A stretch of DNA of 64,000 nt from DATCLS01 sp036563805 (GCA_036563805.1 DATCLS010000062.1:1-64000), one strand, 5' to 3'; numbered from the stretch's first letter, positions 41,046 to 50,354 are shown. A program made the numbers and translations. Notes: a model not told the origin generated them from the letters alone.

Positions 41046-42427
41046 CCGCAGCGTCGTCCCCGGGGGCCGCCGCCGGGCCGGCGGGGTGGTCCGCCCGGCC
41101 GGTGCAGCCCCGGCGGTCGACGCTCACCCCCCACCTCCAGACGCTGCTCGTCGGCCAGGCCATCTCGGCGCTCGGCGACTGGATGGGGACGGTGGCGCTC
41201 ATGGCGCTCGTGCTCGAGCTGACCGGCTCGGCCACGGCCGTGGGCGGCGTGCTCGTCCTGCGTCTCGTCCCCACCATCGCCGCCGGCCCGCTGGCCGCCC
41301 GCATGCTGCGACGCTGGAGCCGACGCCGGATCATGCTGGCCATGGACGCCGTGCGGGTCCCGGCGGCCGCCCTGCTTCCGTGGATCACCGAGCTGTGGTG
41401 GATCTACACCTGGGCGCTCGTCATCGAGCTGGCCGGCATGGTGTTCATGCCCGCCCGCGACGCCTCGATCCCCGACCTCGAGGAGCCGGGCGCCGATCTG
41501 GCGCTGGCCAACGCCCTGGTGCTCGGGTCGTCCTACGGCATGATCCCCGTTGGGGCCGGCGCCTTCGCGCTCATAACTGCCGTGGCCGGGGGCAGCGACA
41601 GCATCGGCGCCGCCCGCATCGTGTTCGCGGTCGACGCCCTGACGTTCCTGCTGTCGTTCGTGGCCATCGCCAAGCTCCCCGAGACCGGCCGGGCCCAGAC
41701 CGCTGCGGCCCAGGCGGCGTCGGACGCGGGGACCGGGGCCACGGACGCGGAGACCGGGGCGGCGGACGCGGGCGGCGGGGTCGACGCGGGCACCGGCCGC
41801 TTCCGCGACGCCCTCCGCCTGCCGCTCGTGCGCCGGCTGGCCCCGGTGGCCGGGGTGGTGGCCGGCGGGCTGGGCGCCCTGTTCTCGCTCGGGGTCGTGT
41901 GGGTGCGCGACGTGCTCGACGCCTCCGACACCCAGTTCGGGCTGCTCGTCGCCTGCTTCGGGGTCGGGGCCGGCGGAAGCCTGGGCGTCCTGCGCCGGCT
42001 CGACCGGCGCGACCTGGGCCTGATCCGCGTGCTGCTGCTCGCCCAGGGCACCGTCGTGGCCACGATGAGCCTGGCCCCCGCCATCGGCTTCGCCCTGCTC
42101 GGCGCCGTGGCGTTCGGCGGCCTGGCCGCCCTGGTGCTGGCCACGGCCATGGAGCTGCTCCAGCGCGAGGTCGGCGACCGCGACCGCATGCTGGCGTTCA
42201 CGGCCTTCCACGTCGTGATCCGGGGCGGCCTCGCCATCGCCGCCATCGCGGCCGGGGTGGCCGACGACCTGCTGCAGAAGGTCGACTGGCCGCTGGTCGG
42301 CGACCTGGCCTCCTCCCAGGTCGTGCTCATGTCGAGCGGCATCCTCGTCGCGGTCGTGGCCGCGTTCACCCGGCCGACGCTGCCCCCGGCCGAGCCCGCG
42401 ACCGGAACGGCCGGCTCCCCCGGCTAG
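41042..42427 (+). CDS. MFS transporter
   Basis: The 461-residue product has about twelve predicted transmembrane helices, with a central cytoplasmic loop of about 45 residues rich in Ala/Gly/Asp/Thr. The early segment QAISALGDWMGTVAL and RLVPTIAAGPLAARM resemble the MFS_3/EntS-like group of exporters. The ATG overlaps the DegV stop (ATGA), so it is the last gene of the PlsY-DegV-MFS operon. A lipid or siderophore substrate is possible but nothing decides it. Confidence 0.8.
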   Translation: MTAASSPGAAAGPAGWSARPVQPRRSTLTPHLQTLLVGQAISALGDWMGTVALMALVLELTGSATAVGGVLVLRLVPTIAAGPLAARMLRRWSRRRIMLAMDAVRVPAAALLPWITELWWIYTWALVIELAGMVFMPARDASIPDLEEPGADLALANALVLGSSYGMIPVGAGAFALITAVAGGSDSIGAARIVFAVDALTFLLSFVAIAKLPETGRAQTAAAQAASDAGTGATDAETGAADAGGGVDAGTGRFRDALRLPLVRRLAPVAGVVAGGLGALFSLGVVWVRDVLDASDTQFGLLVACFGVGAGGSLGVLRRLDRRDLGLIRVLLLAQGTVVATMSLAPAIGFALLGAVAFGGLAALVLATAMELLQREVGDRDRMLAFTAFHVVIRGGLAIAAIAAGVADDLLQKVDWPLVGDLASSQVVLMSSGILVAVVAAFTRPTLPPAEPATGTAGSPG

Positions 42428-42459
42428 CTTCTCGCTAACACTTCGCTAGCCGCGGCTAG
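42422..42459. promoter_or_regulatory. Nested CTAGC palindromes between operons
   Basis: GGCTAGC (42422-42428) pairs with GCTAGCC (42445-42451), and CTAGCCGCGGCTAG (42446-42459) is a perfect 14-base palindrome. The first could end the MFS transcript; the second lies 56 bases before the next start and could be an operator. Confidence 0.4.
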
Positions 42460-42514
42460 GCCGAGCGGCGCGGAAGCTAGGGTGACGGCGCCGACAGGGG
42501 AGGCGTAGCGGGTC

Positions 42515-44182
42515 GTGAAGTGTCCGGCGTGTCAAACCGAGAACGCTCAGGGGGTCGCGTTCTGCCGTCAGTGCAGCGCGCCGCTGCCGACTGAGCCGCC
42601 GCCCGGCCAGGCGTGGCCGCAGCCGGGCCAGACACCGTCCGGCCAGTACCCGCCGCCGCCCCCCGGGCAGCAGCCGCCGCCGGGCCAGGCCCCCTCGGGC
42701 CAGTACCCGCCCCCCGGCCAGCAACCCCCGCCCGGGCAGGTGCCGTCCGGCGAGCAGCCGCCGGGCGTCGGCACCCCCTCCGGGCCGTACGCGGCCCCGG
42801 GCCAGACACCCACCGGGCCCTACGGCGCGCCCGGCCAGGTCCCCTCCGGGCCCTACCCGTCCGGGCAGTACGGTCCCCCCGGCACCCCTCCGCCCTACGG
42901 CGCGCCGGCCGGCGGGTCGCGCCGCTCGAGCTCCGGCCCCCTCCTGATCGTGGTCGTGGCGATCCTCGCCATCGCCGGCATCGTGGCCGCCCTGATCCTC
43001 GTGCCCGGCGGCGACGACGACGAGGCCAGCGACCAGGTGGTCCTCGAGCCGATCGACTCGGTGCAGGAGGACGACTTCGCCGGCAACCTCGACATCGAGG
43101 GCGTCGCCCAGGGCATCGACATGGCGGTGGGCGGCCTGCCCGAGACGCAGGAGGAGTCCACCACCGTTCTCGCCGGCCGCGTGGCGTCGGGCGGCGACCC
43201 GGGACTGTACGGCGGCAGCCGCGACTCGGCGGTGTGCGACGTCGACGCCCTGGTCAACTTCCTCACCGACCCGGCCAACTCCGACAAGGCCGAGGCCTGG
43301 GCCGGCGCGCTCGGCATCCAGCCCGGCGAGATCGCCCAGTACATCGAGGGGCTCACGCCGGTGCGCCTGCGCATCGACACCCGGGTGACCAACCACGGGT
43401 ACCGCGACGGCGAGGCGACGCCGTTCCAGTCGCTCCTCCAGGCCGGCACCGCGGTCATGGTCGACGACCAGGGCGTGCCGCGGGTCAAGTGCAACTGCGG
43501 CAACCCGCTGGCCGAGCCGGAGCCGCTGGAGGGCGAGTCGACCACCAGCATCGAGGAGGCCGCCCAGAACCCCGACGACGCCTGGGAGGGCATGGACCCG
43601 GCCAACGTGGTCACCATCCAGCCCGCCGAGAGCGCCGTCGACAGCTTCGTGATGGTCGACCCCGACGAGGGCGAGCTGTTCGAACGCCCGGTCGGTTCCA
43701 ACGGCGAGCAGGACGCCGACCCGATCAACATCGGCGACGCCTGCGAGCAGATGCCCGAGTCGCCGTCGTGCGGCGGCACGGGCGACGAGGCGCTGCAGCT
43801 GGGCAGCGGCAACGTGCAGGTCACGCTGCAGTGGGGCTCGAACGCCGACCTCGACCTGCACGTCACCGAGCCGGACGGGAACGAGATCTACTTCGCCAAC
43901 CGCGGCCCGAGCTCGACCGGCGGCCGCCTCGACAAGGACTCCAACGTCGGTTGCCAGCTCAACGGCTCGGTCGAGAACGTGTTCTGGCCCGAGAGCGCGG
44001 ACCCGCCCCGGGGCCAGTACACCGTCGAGGTCTACGGCTACAGCGTCGGCCCCGACGGCGGGAGCCACTGCGGCGGCGGCGACTACACGCTCACGATCCG
44101 GATCGCCGGCGAAGAGGAGCGCATCGAGACCGGCACGGTGGCCGACGACGAGTCCGACACCTACACGTTCGAGGTGCGCTGA
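42515..44182 (+). CDS. Zinc-ribbon, Pro-rich, membrane-anchored DUF6777 protein
   Basis: The 555-residue product has four recognisable parts. A zinc ribbon with CPAC and CRQC occupies residues 3-20. A Pro/Gly/Gln-rich linker with PSGQYPPP-type repeats runs to about 140. A transmembrane helix lies at about 144-164. The extracytoplasmic part contains the DUF6777 pattern (YGGSRDSAVCD, then TRVTNHGYRDG and VKCNCGNPL). The C-terminal segment VQVTLQWGSNADLDLHV is a DUF2135/YfaP-like beta-sandwich. The GTG start is at 42515. It may link cytoplasmic signalling to an envelope domain; the function is unknown. Confidence 0.75.
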   Translation: MKCPACQTENAQGVAFCRQCSAPLPTEPPPGQAWPQPGQTPSGQYPPPPPGQQPPPGQAPSGQYPPPGQQPPPGQVPSGEQPPGVGTPSGPYAAPGQTPTGPYGAPGQVPSGPYPSGQYGPPGTPPPYGAPAGGSRRSSSGPLLIVVVAILAIAGIVAALILVPGGDDDEASDQVVLEPIDSVQEDDFAGNLDIEGVAQGIDMAVGGLPETQEESTTVLAGRVASGGDPGLYGGSRDSAVCDVDALVNFLTDPANSDKAEAWAGALGIQPGEIAQYIEGLTPVRLRIDTRVTNHGYRDGEATPFQSLLQAGTAVMVDDQGVPRVKCNCGNPLAEPEPLEGESTTSIEEAAQNPDDAWEGMDPANVVTIQPAESAVDSFVMVDPDEGELFERPVGSNGEQDADPINIGDACEQMPESPSCGGTGDEALQLGSGNVQVTLQWGSNADLDLHVTEPDGNEIYFANRGPSSTGGRLDKDSNVGCQLNGSVENVFWPESADPPRGQYTVEVYGYSVGPDGGSHCGGGDYTLTIRIAGEEERIETGTVADDESDTYTFEVR

Positions 44183-44277
44183 CGGGGTCGGACCGGCGAC
44201 CGTCGGCCCGGGGTCGGACACCTACACGTTCGAGGTGCGCTGACGGGGTCGGACCGGCGACCGTCGGCCCGGGGTCG
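44156..44277 (+). repeat. 61-base tandem duplication over the DUF6777 gene end
   Basis: Bases 44156-44216 are repeated at 44217-44277. The unit includes the last nine codons and the stop, so the second copy is a non-coding echo of the gene end. The near-identity implies a recent event or an assembly artefact. Confidence 0.85.
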
Positions 44278-44341
44278 GCGGTCGCCGGCGCTGTCGGGCG
44301 GCGGGGTGGGTGCGCCCGGCCGCCGGGTGGAGCGCCGCCGG

Positions 44342-45055
44342 CTACTTGCCGCGGACCTCGGGGTACCGGGCCTCGATGCCGTCGAGCAGGGTGACGAGGC
44401 CCAGCTCGAACAGCTCGTCCTCGCCGGGCGGGCCGATGTCGGCCAGGTCGCTGATCGTCGGGTAGTCGTCGGGCGACACGGCCCGGAAGGCCTCGGCCCG
44501 CCGCTGGGTGTGGCGGCCCCGGGTCAGCACCATGTACCCGAGGATCCAGCTCACGACCATGGCGTAGACCTGCACGGCCTCGGCCTCGCCGAACCCGTGG
44601 TCGAGCAGGTAGCGCAGGGTCTGCTCGCGGCGCAGCAGCGCGTTCGGCCCGACCAGTGGATCGCCGGGCACCAGGCGGATCACGCCCGGGTGGCGGGACA
44701 GCACCCGCTGCAGGTCGCGGGCCATGTGCTCGGCGCCCTCCCGCCACGTCGCGGTCTCCGGCGGTGGGCCGACCTCGCCGAGCACGTGGTCGATGATCTC
44801 GACGACCAGCTCGTCGCGGTTGGCGACGTGACGGTAGAGCGAGGCGGCGCCGGCGCCGAGCTCGTCGGCCAGGCGCCGCATCGTGAGGGCGTCGAGCCCC
44901 TCCTCGTCGATGATCCGGAGCGCGGCGGCCGTGATCCGCTCGATCGTCAGGCCGTCGACCCGGGGCCGGCGGCGGGCGTCGCGCTCGGTCCGGAGGCGCC
45001 ACCACACCTCGCTGCCCGGGACGATCTCCGGCACCTTGATCGGGTCGGAGGACAT
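44342..45055 (-). CDS. TetR-family regulator with TetR_C-type domain
   Basis: The 237-residue product has an N-terminal HTH at about residues 35-85: ITAAALRIIDEEGLDALTMRRLA, then GAGAASLYRHV. The C-terminal part resembles the TetR_C (VbsP-like) group. The ATG at 45055 has TTACCGATCGTAGG just upstream, with CGATCG at its centre, which may be its own operator and contains no room for a long leader. It is divergent from an alpha/beta hydrolase gene 198 bases away, a likely target. Confidence 0.85.
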   Translation of the reverse strand: MSSDPIKVPEIVPGSEVWWRLRTERDARRRPRVDGLTIERITAAALRIIDEEGLDALTMRRLADELGAGAASLYRHVANRDELVVEIIDHVLGEVGPPPETATWREGAEHMARDLQRVLSRHPGVIRLVPGDPLVGPNALLRREQTLRYLLDHGFGEAEAVQVYAMVVSWILGYMVLTRGRHTQRRAEAFRAVSPDDYPTISDLADIGPPGEDELFELGLVTLLDGIEARYPEVRGK

Positions 45056-45253
45056 ACCTACGATCGGTAAGTCCGTGGGCGCGGCGGGCCGCAGCTCCCG
45101 CCACGCAGAGCGTCGACGGATAGGCAACCAGCGATCAGCGTGGTGCTCGGCCTGCGGGGACGCTGATGGCGACAGCTGGTCACCCGGCGGAGATTACCGA
45201 CCGAGACGCCGGCGAGTTGTGACGGACGCCACGTACCGTGGCCGGAGGGAGCC

Positions 45254-46084
45254 GTGGAGAGGTTCACGTCGGCGGACGGGGTCGAGATCGTCTACGACAT
45301 CTGGCCCGCCGGGGAAGGGTCGAGCGGCGCCGCCCCGCCGGGCGACGCGCCCGCCGGGGAAGCGTCGAGCGGCGGCTCGGGCCTGCCGCCCGTCGTGCTC
45401 CACCACGGGTTCATCGCCGACGCCAACATCAACTGGGTGGCGCCGGGCGTGGTGGGCGCGCTGGCGGGGGCGGGCCGGACGGTCGTGGCGCTCGACGCCC
45501 GGGGCCACGGTCGGTCCGGCAAGCCCCACGACCCCGCCGCCTACGGCGAGGACGTCATGGCCCGCGACCTGTCCGCCCTCCTCGACGTGCTCGGCGCGCC
45601 CGCGGTCGACCTCGTCGGCTACTCGATGGGCGCCGTGGTGGCGCTCATCGCCGCCAGCCGCGAGCCCCGCATCCGCCGGCTGGTGGTGGGCGGGGTCGGC
45701 GCCGGGATCGTCGAGCTGGGCGGCGTCGACACCCGGATCCTGGCGCCCGACGCCCTGGTGGCCGCCCTCCAGACCGACGACCCGGACTCGCTCACCGACC
45801 CGCAGACCCGGGCCTTCCGGGCGTTCGCCGACGCCGTCGGGGCCGACCGCCGGGCGCTGGCCGCCCAGGCCGCTTCCGTCCACGCCGCCCCGATCGCCCT
45901 GGCCCGCATCACCGCGCCGACGCTCGTGCTGGCGGGAGACGCCGACCCGCTGGCCGGCCGACCCGAGGTGCTGGCGGCCGCCATCCCCGGCGCCGAGCTG
46001 CGCCTGGTGCCCGGCGACCACCTGGCCGCCGTCGCCGAGCCGGCCTTCGCCGCCCACGTGGTGGCGTTCCTCGGCGAGGCCTGA
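45254..46084 (+). CDS. Alpha/beta hydrolase
   Basis: The 276-residue product has LHHGF for the oxyanion hole, DARGHGRS, the nucleophile elbow GYSMGA, an aspartate in AGDADPL and a histidine in GDHLA, a complete triad. An internal short repeat PAGEGSSG/PAGEASSG inserts a Gly/Ser-rich loop near residues 18-42. The GTG start is at 45254 after GCCGGAGGGAGCC. It probably hydrolyses a small ester or a related substrate under control of the divergent TetR. Confidence 0.8.
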   Translation: MERFTSADGVEIVYDIWPAGEGSSGAAPPGDAPAGEASSGGSGLPPVVLHHGFIADANINWVAPGVVGALAGAGRTVVALDARGHGRSGKPHDPAAYGEDVMARDLSALLDVLGAPAVDLVGYSMGAVVALIAASREPRIRRLVVGGVGAGIVELGGVDTRILAPDALVAALQTDDPDSLTDPQTRAFRAFADAVGADRRALAAQAASVHAAPIALARITAPTLVLAGDADPLAGRPEVLAAAIPGAELRLVPGDHLAAVAEPAFAAHVVAFLGEA

Positions 46085-46204
46085 GTCGGGCCGGCCCCGG
46101 GGCGGTCGATACGGCCGGGCGGCCGGGCCCACCGCGGTTCCCGTGGCAGGGATCGTCAGGAATTGGTCATTGCTGCCACGGCCGGGCCGACCGAGTATGG
46201 CGGC

Positions 46205-47173
46205 GTGCGCACGTTCGTGTTCGTCGCCTTCGAGGACTTCCTGCTGCTCGACCTGGCCGGGCCGCTCGACGTGCTGCGGACGGCCACCCAGCTCGGCGCC
46301 CGGCCCGCGTACGAGACGGTCGTCGCCACCCCGACCGGCGGCCCGGTCCGCAGCTCGTGCGGCGTCGAGATCGCGGCCGATGCGTCGCTGGCCGAGGTGC
46401 GCACCGACGGCCGGGCCTTCGACACGCTGGTCGTGGTCGGGGGCCTGGGCAGCCGGCGGGCGTCCGTCGACGAGCGGCTGGTGGCCGACGTCGCCGCCCT
46501 GGCCGGCCGGGCGACGCGGGTCGCTTCGGTGTGCACGGGTGCGCTCGTGCTGGCCGCCGCCGGACTGCTCGACGACCGCACCGCCACCACCCACTGGGCG
46601 GCGACCGATGAGCTGGCGGCCCACCCCGCGGTCGACGTCCAGGCCGACCGGATCTACGTGCGGGACGGCGACCGGTGGACGTCAGCCGGCGTCACCGCCG
46701 GCATCGACCTGTTCCTCGCCCTGGTCGAGCACGACCACGGTCCCGAGCTGGCCCACGAGGTGGCCGGCTGGCTCGTCGTGTTCGTCCGCCGCCCCGGCGG
46801 CCAGGCCCAGTTCAGCGCCCAGCTGCTGGCCCAGCCGGCCCGCAGCGCAGCGATCGAGGAGCTGCGGCGCTGGCTGCCCGACCACCTCGACGAGGACCTG
46901 ACGGTGGACGCGCTGGCCCGGCGGGCCCGGATGAGCCCGCGCAGCTTCGCCCGGGCGTTCCGGGCCGAGACCGGGACCACGCCCGCCGCCCACGTCGAGG
47001 CGCTCCGAGTGGAGGCGGCCCGGCGGCTGCTGGAGACGACCGAGCTCACCGTGGCGGCCATCGCCGCCCGGGTTGGCTTCCGCCGGGCCGAGACCCTGCA
47101 CCGGGCGTTCCGGCGCCGGGTCGGCACCACCCCCGACCGCTACCGGCAGCACTTCGGCTGGCGGGCGTCCTGA
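46205..47173 (+). CDS. GlxA/FtrA-type AraC regulator with DJ-1-like domain
   Basis: The 322-residue product has an N-terminal DJ-1/PfpI-like domain with VVGGLGSRR and the cysteine elbow SVCTGAL, and a C-terminal AraC double HTH (about 215-315) with ARMSPRSFARAFRAETG and RVGFRRAETLHRAFRR. Such regulators sense small molecules through the DJ-1-like domain and activate neighbouring genes. GTG 46205 gives the usual family N terminus; GTG codons further upstream would add about 14 residues. The DJ-1-family gene 78 bases downstream is the obvious target. Confidence 0.85.
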   Translation: MRTFVFVAFEDFLLLDLAGPLDVLRTATQLGARPAYETVVATPTGGPVRSSCGVEIAADASLAEVRTDGRAFDTLVVVGGLGSRRASVDERLVADVAALAGRATRVASVCTGALVLAAAGLLDDRTATTHWAATDELAAHPAVDVQADRIYVRDGDRWTSAGVTAGIDLFLALVEHDHGPELAHEVAGWLVVFVRRPGGQAQFSAQLLAQPARSAAIEELRRWLPDHLDEDLTVDALARRARMSPRSFARAFRAETGTTPAAHVEALRVEAARRLLETTELTVAAIAARVGFRRAETLHRAFRRRVGTTPDRYRQHFGWRAS

Positions 47174-47251
47174 CCCCGGCCCGCCCACCCGCTCGTACCC
47201 CCGACCTCTCGCCGACCCGTTCGCACCCCACTTGCGACCAGGAGGACCACC

Positions 47252-47908
47252 GTGCAGATCGCCATCGCCCTGTTCCCCGGCTTCACCGCCCTCGACGCCG
47301 TCGGCCCCTACCAGGTGTTCGGCCACTGGCCGGACGCCGAGGTCGTCTGGTGCGCCGGGCGCCCCGGACCGGTCACCGACGACCTGGGCACGCTCCGGAT
47401 CGAGGTCGACCGGTCGTTCGCCGACGTCCCCGCCCCCGACGTGGTGGTCGTGCCGGGCGGCCTGATCACCCGGCGCATCGCCCGCGACGGCGGCCCGGTC
47501 GTCGACTGGATCGCGGCCGCCCACCCCCACACCACCTACACGACCTCGGTGTGCACGGGTGCCCTGCTGCTCGGGGCCGCCGGCCTGCTCGACGGGCTGC
47601 CGGCCACCACCCACTGGTACGCCTACGACCACCTGCGCGCCCAGGGGGCGCAGCCCACCGAGCGGCGGGTGGTCATCGAGGGCCGGATCGCCACCGCCGC
47701 CGGGGTGTCGGCCGGCATCGACCTGGCCCTGGCGCTGGTGGGCAAGCTGGCCGGCCCCGAGATGGCGCAGCGCATCCAGCTCGGAATCGAGTACGACCCG
47801 CAGCCGCCGTACGACGCCGGCGCCCCGTCCAAGGCGCCGGACGTGGTCCGCGAGTTCGTCACCGCCGTGTTCCAGCAGGAGGAGCAGCGCATCCTCAGCG
47901 AGGCCTGA
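47252..47908 (+). CDS. DJ-1/PfpI-family protein (isonitrile hydratase-like)
   Basis: The 218-residue product starts MQIAIALFPGFTALDAVGPYQVF and carries Cys101 in SVCTGALLLGAAGLLDG, followed by ATTHW, all typical of isonitrile hydratase-type DJ-1 proteins. Such enzymes hydrate isonitriles to N-formamides, but many relatives have unknown substrates. The GTG follows AGGAGG. The upstream AraC-type regulator has the same domain and the same CTGAL and ATTHW motifs, so the pair may share a ligand. Confidence 0.85.
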   Translation: MQIAIALFPGFTALDAVGPYQVFGHWPDAEVVWCAGRPGPVTDDLGTLRIEVDRSFADVPAPDVVVVPGGLITRRIARDGGPVVDWIAAAHPHTTYTTSVCTGALLLGAAGLLDGLPATTHWYAYDHLRAQGAQPTERRVVIEGRIATAAGVSAGIDLALALVGKLAGPEMAQRIQLGIEYDPQPPYDAGAPSKAPDVVREFVTAVFQQEEQRILSEA

Positions 47909-48047
47909 CCGTGTCGCGCCGAGTTCCGCCCCGCCCCGTGCTGGGGTGGGCGCGCCGCTCGACCGCCGCCTCCCACGGGCGGCGCGGCGGCCGCCCGCCC
48001 GGGCGTTCGGCCTGTTCAGGCACCTGCCACTACGTAGACTGCCCGCC

Positions 48048-48842
48048 ATGGTCGGCGTCAAGGGACAGGTCCAACGACGCGGGGTCGAGCGCCGCAAGGC
48101 CATCGTCGAGGCTGCCCTCGAGCTGTTCGCCGCCAAAGGGGCCCGGGGCACGTCGATCGCGGACGTCGCCGACAAGGTCGGCATCACGCCCCCCGCCGTG
48201 CTGCACCACTTCGGCACCAAGGACGACCTGCTGCTCGCCGTCATCGCCGAGCGCGACCGCCGCGCCGAGGGCGCGTTCCTCGACCTGCTGGCCGAGGGCG
48301 GCCTGGCCGCCATCCGCAACCTCGCCAAGGTGGCCGAGGCCAACCAGCACGAGCGGCAGCTCGTCGCCTGCTACGTCGTGCTCGAGGCCGAGAACCTGCA
48401 CGACGACGACGTCGCCCACTGCTACTTCCTCACCCGCAGCCGGAACATGCGCAAGGCCATCGGCGCCGCCCTCGAGGCGGGGCAGAAGCGGGGCGAGATC
48501 CGGCCCGACGTCGACTGTGCGGCCAAGGCCGACGAGATCCTGGCGTTCATGTCCGGGGCCGCCGTCCAGTGGTCGCTCGATCCCAGCCTGTCGCTGACCG
48601 GGCTGTACGGGAGCTACCTCGACGAGCTCGTGGCCGACCTGGCGGCCGACGGGCGAGGTGCGTCCGGCTCCTCGGGCGCCGCGGATGCGGCCGGTGCGGC
48701 GGGCTCGCCGGGTGCGCCGCACGCGGCGGGCACGGCCGGCTCGCCGGGTGCGCCGCACGCGGCGGGTGCGGCGGGCTCGCCCGAGGCGTCCGGCGGGGTG
48801 GGATCCGCCGCGCCGTCGCCCGCGACCTCGGCGCGCCGCTGA
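48048..48842 (+). CDS. TetR-family regulator with repetitive C-terminal tail
   Basis: The 264-residue product has a clear HTH at residues 15-65: IVEAALELFAAKGARGTSI, then GITPPAVLHHFGTKDDLL. A TetR_C-like domain extends to about 205. The last 60 residues are Ala/Gly/Ser/Pro repeats containing two GSPGAPHAAG units and are probably disordered; the DNA shows matching 33-base repeats near 48702-48784. The ATG follows TACGTAGACT, which may be a -10. It is followed at 17 bases by the coiled-coil gene. Confidence 0.85.
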   Translation: MVGVKGQVQRRGVERRKAIVEAALELFAAKGARGTSIADVADKVGITPPAVLHHFGTKDDLLLAVIAERDRRAEGAFLDLLAEGGLAAIRNLAKVAEANQHERQLVACYVVLEAENLHDDDVAHCYFLTRSRNMRKAIGAALEAGQKRGEIRPDVDCAAKADEILAFMSGAAVQWSLDPSLSLTGLYGSYLDELVADLAADGRGASGSSGAADAAGAAGSPGAPHAAGTAGSPGAPHAAGAAGSPEASGGVGSAAPSPATSARR

Positions 48843-48859
48843 GGCGGCGGCCGGGAGCG

Positions 48860-49858
48860 GTGCTGGACGAGGACCTGACCGAGGCCGTCGCCGAGATCTA
48901 CGGCGGCCCGCCCGAGGCGTTCGTCGCCGCCCGCAAGGAGCTGGCCGCCTCGCTGCGCAAGGACAAGCGGCGGGAGGCGGCCGCGGCCGTGGCCAAGCTG
49001 CGCAAGCCGACCCGCTTCGCCTGGGCGCTCGACGCCGCCCGCCGGCAGGACCCCGAGGCGGTGGCCCGCCTGGCCGACGCCGCCGCGGCCATGGCCGCGG
49101 CGGGCGACGGGGGCGGTGACGTCCGGGCGGCGATGGCCGAGCTGCGTGACGCCGCCCGCGAGCTGGCGGCCGTCGCCGCCCGGGCCGCGGCCGACGGCGG
49201 GCACCCGGTCGACGCCGCCGACCTGGGCCCGGTGGTCCTGGCGGTGGTCGGCGACCCGGCCGCGCTCGACGACCTGCGGGCCGGGCGCCTCGTCGACGTG
49301 CCGGCGGGCGGCGGGTTCGGGCTCGCCCCGGCCGCCCCGCCCGCCGGGGCCGGTGCCGGACCCGAGCCGGCCGGCGAGCCCCGGTCCGCCCCGGCCCGGA
49401 CCCGGACCGCCAAAACGGCGGCCGGCACGGCGGGCGCCACGAAGGCGGGGGCCGACCCGAGGGGGCGCACCGAGCGCAAGGACGGCGCCGCCACCGGCCG
49501 GGTGTCGGCCGCCCGACGCCGGCTCGACCGGGCCCGGCGGGAGGCCGACGCCGCCCGCGAGGCCGCCGAGGCCACGGCCGCCGCGCGGGCCGAGGCCGAG
49601 GCCGCGGCCCGCGACGCAGAGGCCAAGGCCCGGGAGGCCGCCCGGCGCGCCGCCGACGCCGAGGCGCGCCAGCGGGAAGCCGAGCGGGCCGCCCGCGCCG
49701 CCAAGGAGGCCCGGGCCGAGGCCGAGCGCGCCCGCATCGCCGCCGGCAAGCAGCTCGACCGGGCCCGCCGCAAGGCCGCCGAGGCCGAGAGCCGCCGCGC
49801 CGAGGCCGACCGGGTCCTGACGGCCGCCGAGTCCGACGCCCGCCCCGACGCGTCCTGA
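48860..49858 (+). CDS. Ala/Arg/Glu-rich coiled-coil protein
   Basis: The 332-residue product has a helical N-terminal half (about 1-150) with AARKELAASLRKDKRR, a Pro/Ala/Gly linker and then about 150 residues of near-continuous heptad-like helix made of Ala, Glu and Arg. It has no membrane segment or enzyme motif. Related actinomycete proteins are annotated only as hypothetical. The GTG start at 48860 is preceded by GGGAG. It may be cotranscribed with the TetR gene. A structural or nucleoid-associated role is possible but not shown. Confidence 0.6.
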   Translation: MLDEDLTEAVAEIYGGPPEAFVAARKELAASLRKDKRREAAAAVAKLRKPTRFAWALDAARRQDPEAVARLADAAAAMAAAGDGGGDVRAAMAELRDAARELAAVAARAAADGGHPVDAADLGPVVLAVVGDPAALDDLRAGRLVDVPAGGGFGLAPAAPPAGAGAGPEPAGEPRSAPARTRTAKTAAGTAGATKAGADPRGRTERKDGAATGRVSAARRRLDRARREADAAREAAEATAAARAEAEAAARDAEAKAREAARRAADAEARQREAERAARAAKEARAEAERARIAAGKQLDRARRKAAEAESRRAEADRVLTAAESDARPDAS

Positions 49859-50354
49859 CCGGTCCGGTCGGCGGCCGGCGGCTCCCGTCGGCGACGCTCG
49901 ACGGGCGGTACGTCGACTGGAAATCGCCGTTCAGGATCGAGCCCGCCATGTCGTGGTTCTGCGGGGCCTTCTCCGCCACGACGGCCTCGCCGTCGCCGAT
50001 GTCCATGAGGAGCTCCTTGGACGCGGTTCGGGCTTCCTGAGCCTCGTACAGCACGTCGCCGCGGGGCGCCGGGTCGCTCCCCGCCGTCGAGCCGGTCGGG
50101 CAGGTCGAGCAGGCCCGGAGCGGAAACCCCGAACAACACGGCGCCCACGCCGACGTCCACCAGCGCGAGCGCGAGCCGGCCGGGGCGGTCGCCGCCTCGG
50201 CCGCGGCGGACGACGTCGCGGCGATCCAGCCCGGTGACGGTCGCGCGACCCCCGTCACTGGAACGGAACCGCGCAAATGGGCCCGCGCCGTTCCGGGCGG
50301 TTGGCCCCGCGCCCGAACGGAAACAATCCCCCCGGGTGAGGGAGGAATGGACGC
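49859..50354. other. Region with a possible decayed minus-strand gene
   Basis: In this 496-base gap the minus strand between about 49880 and 50245 shows codon-like sequence in two frames. A hydrophobic stretch LALALVDVGVGAVLFGVSAPG is in one frame, and an acidic tail containing ELLMDIGDGEAVVAEKAPQN is in another. A frameshift near 50040 would join them. No family is recognised, so this may be a broken membrane-protein gene or chance. Confidence 0.3.

Noticed and set aside
44342..45073. A clean TetR autoregulatory palindrome at 45056-45072
   Set aside because: Only CGATCG is symmetrical; the flanking half-sites are out of register by one base, so I did not list it as a separate operator.
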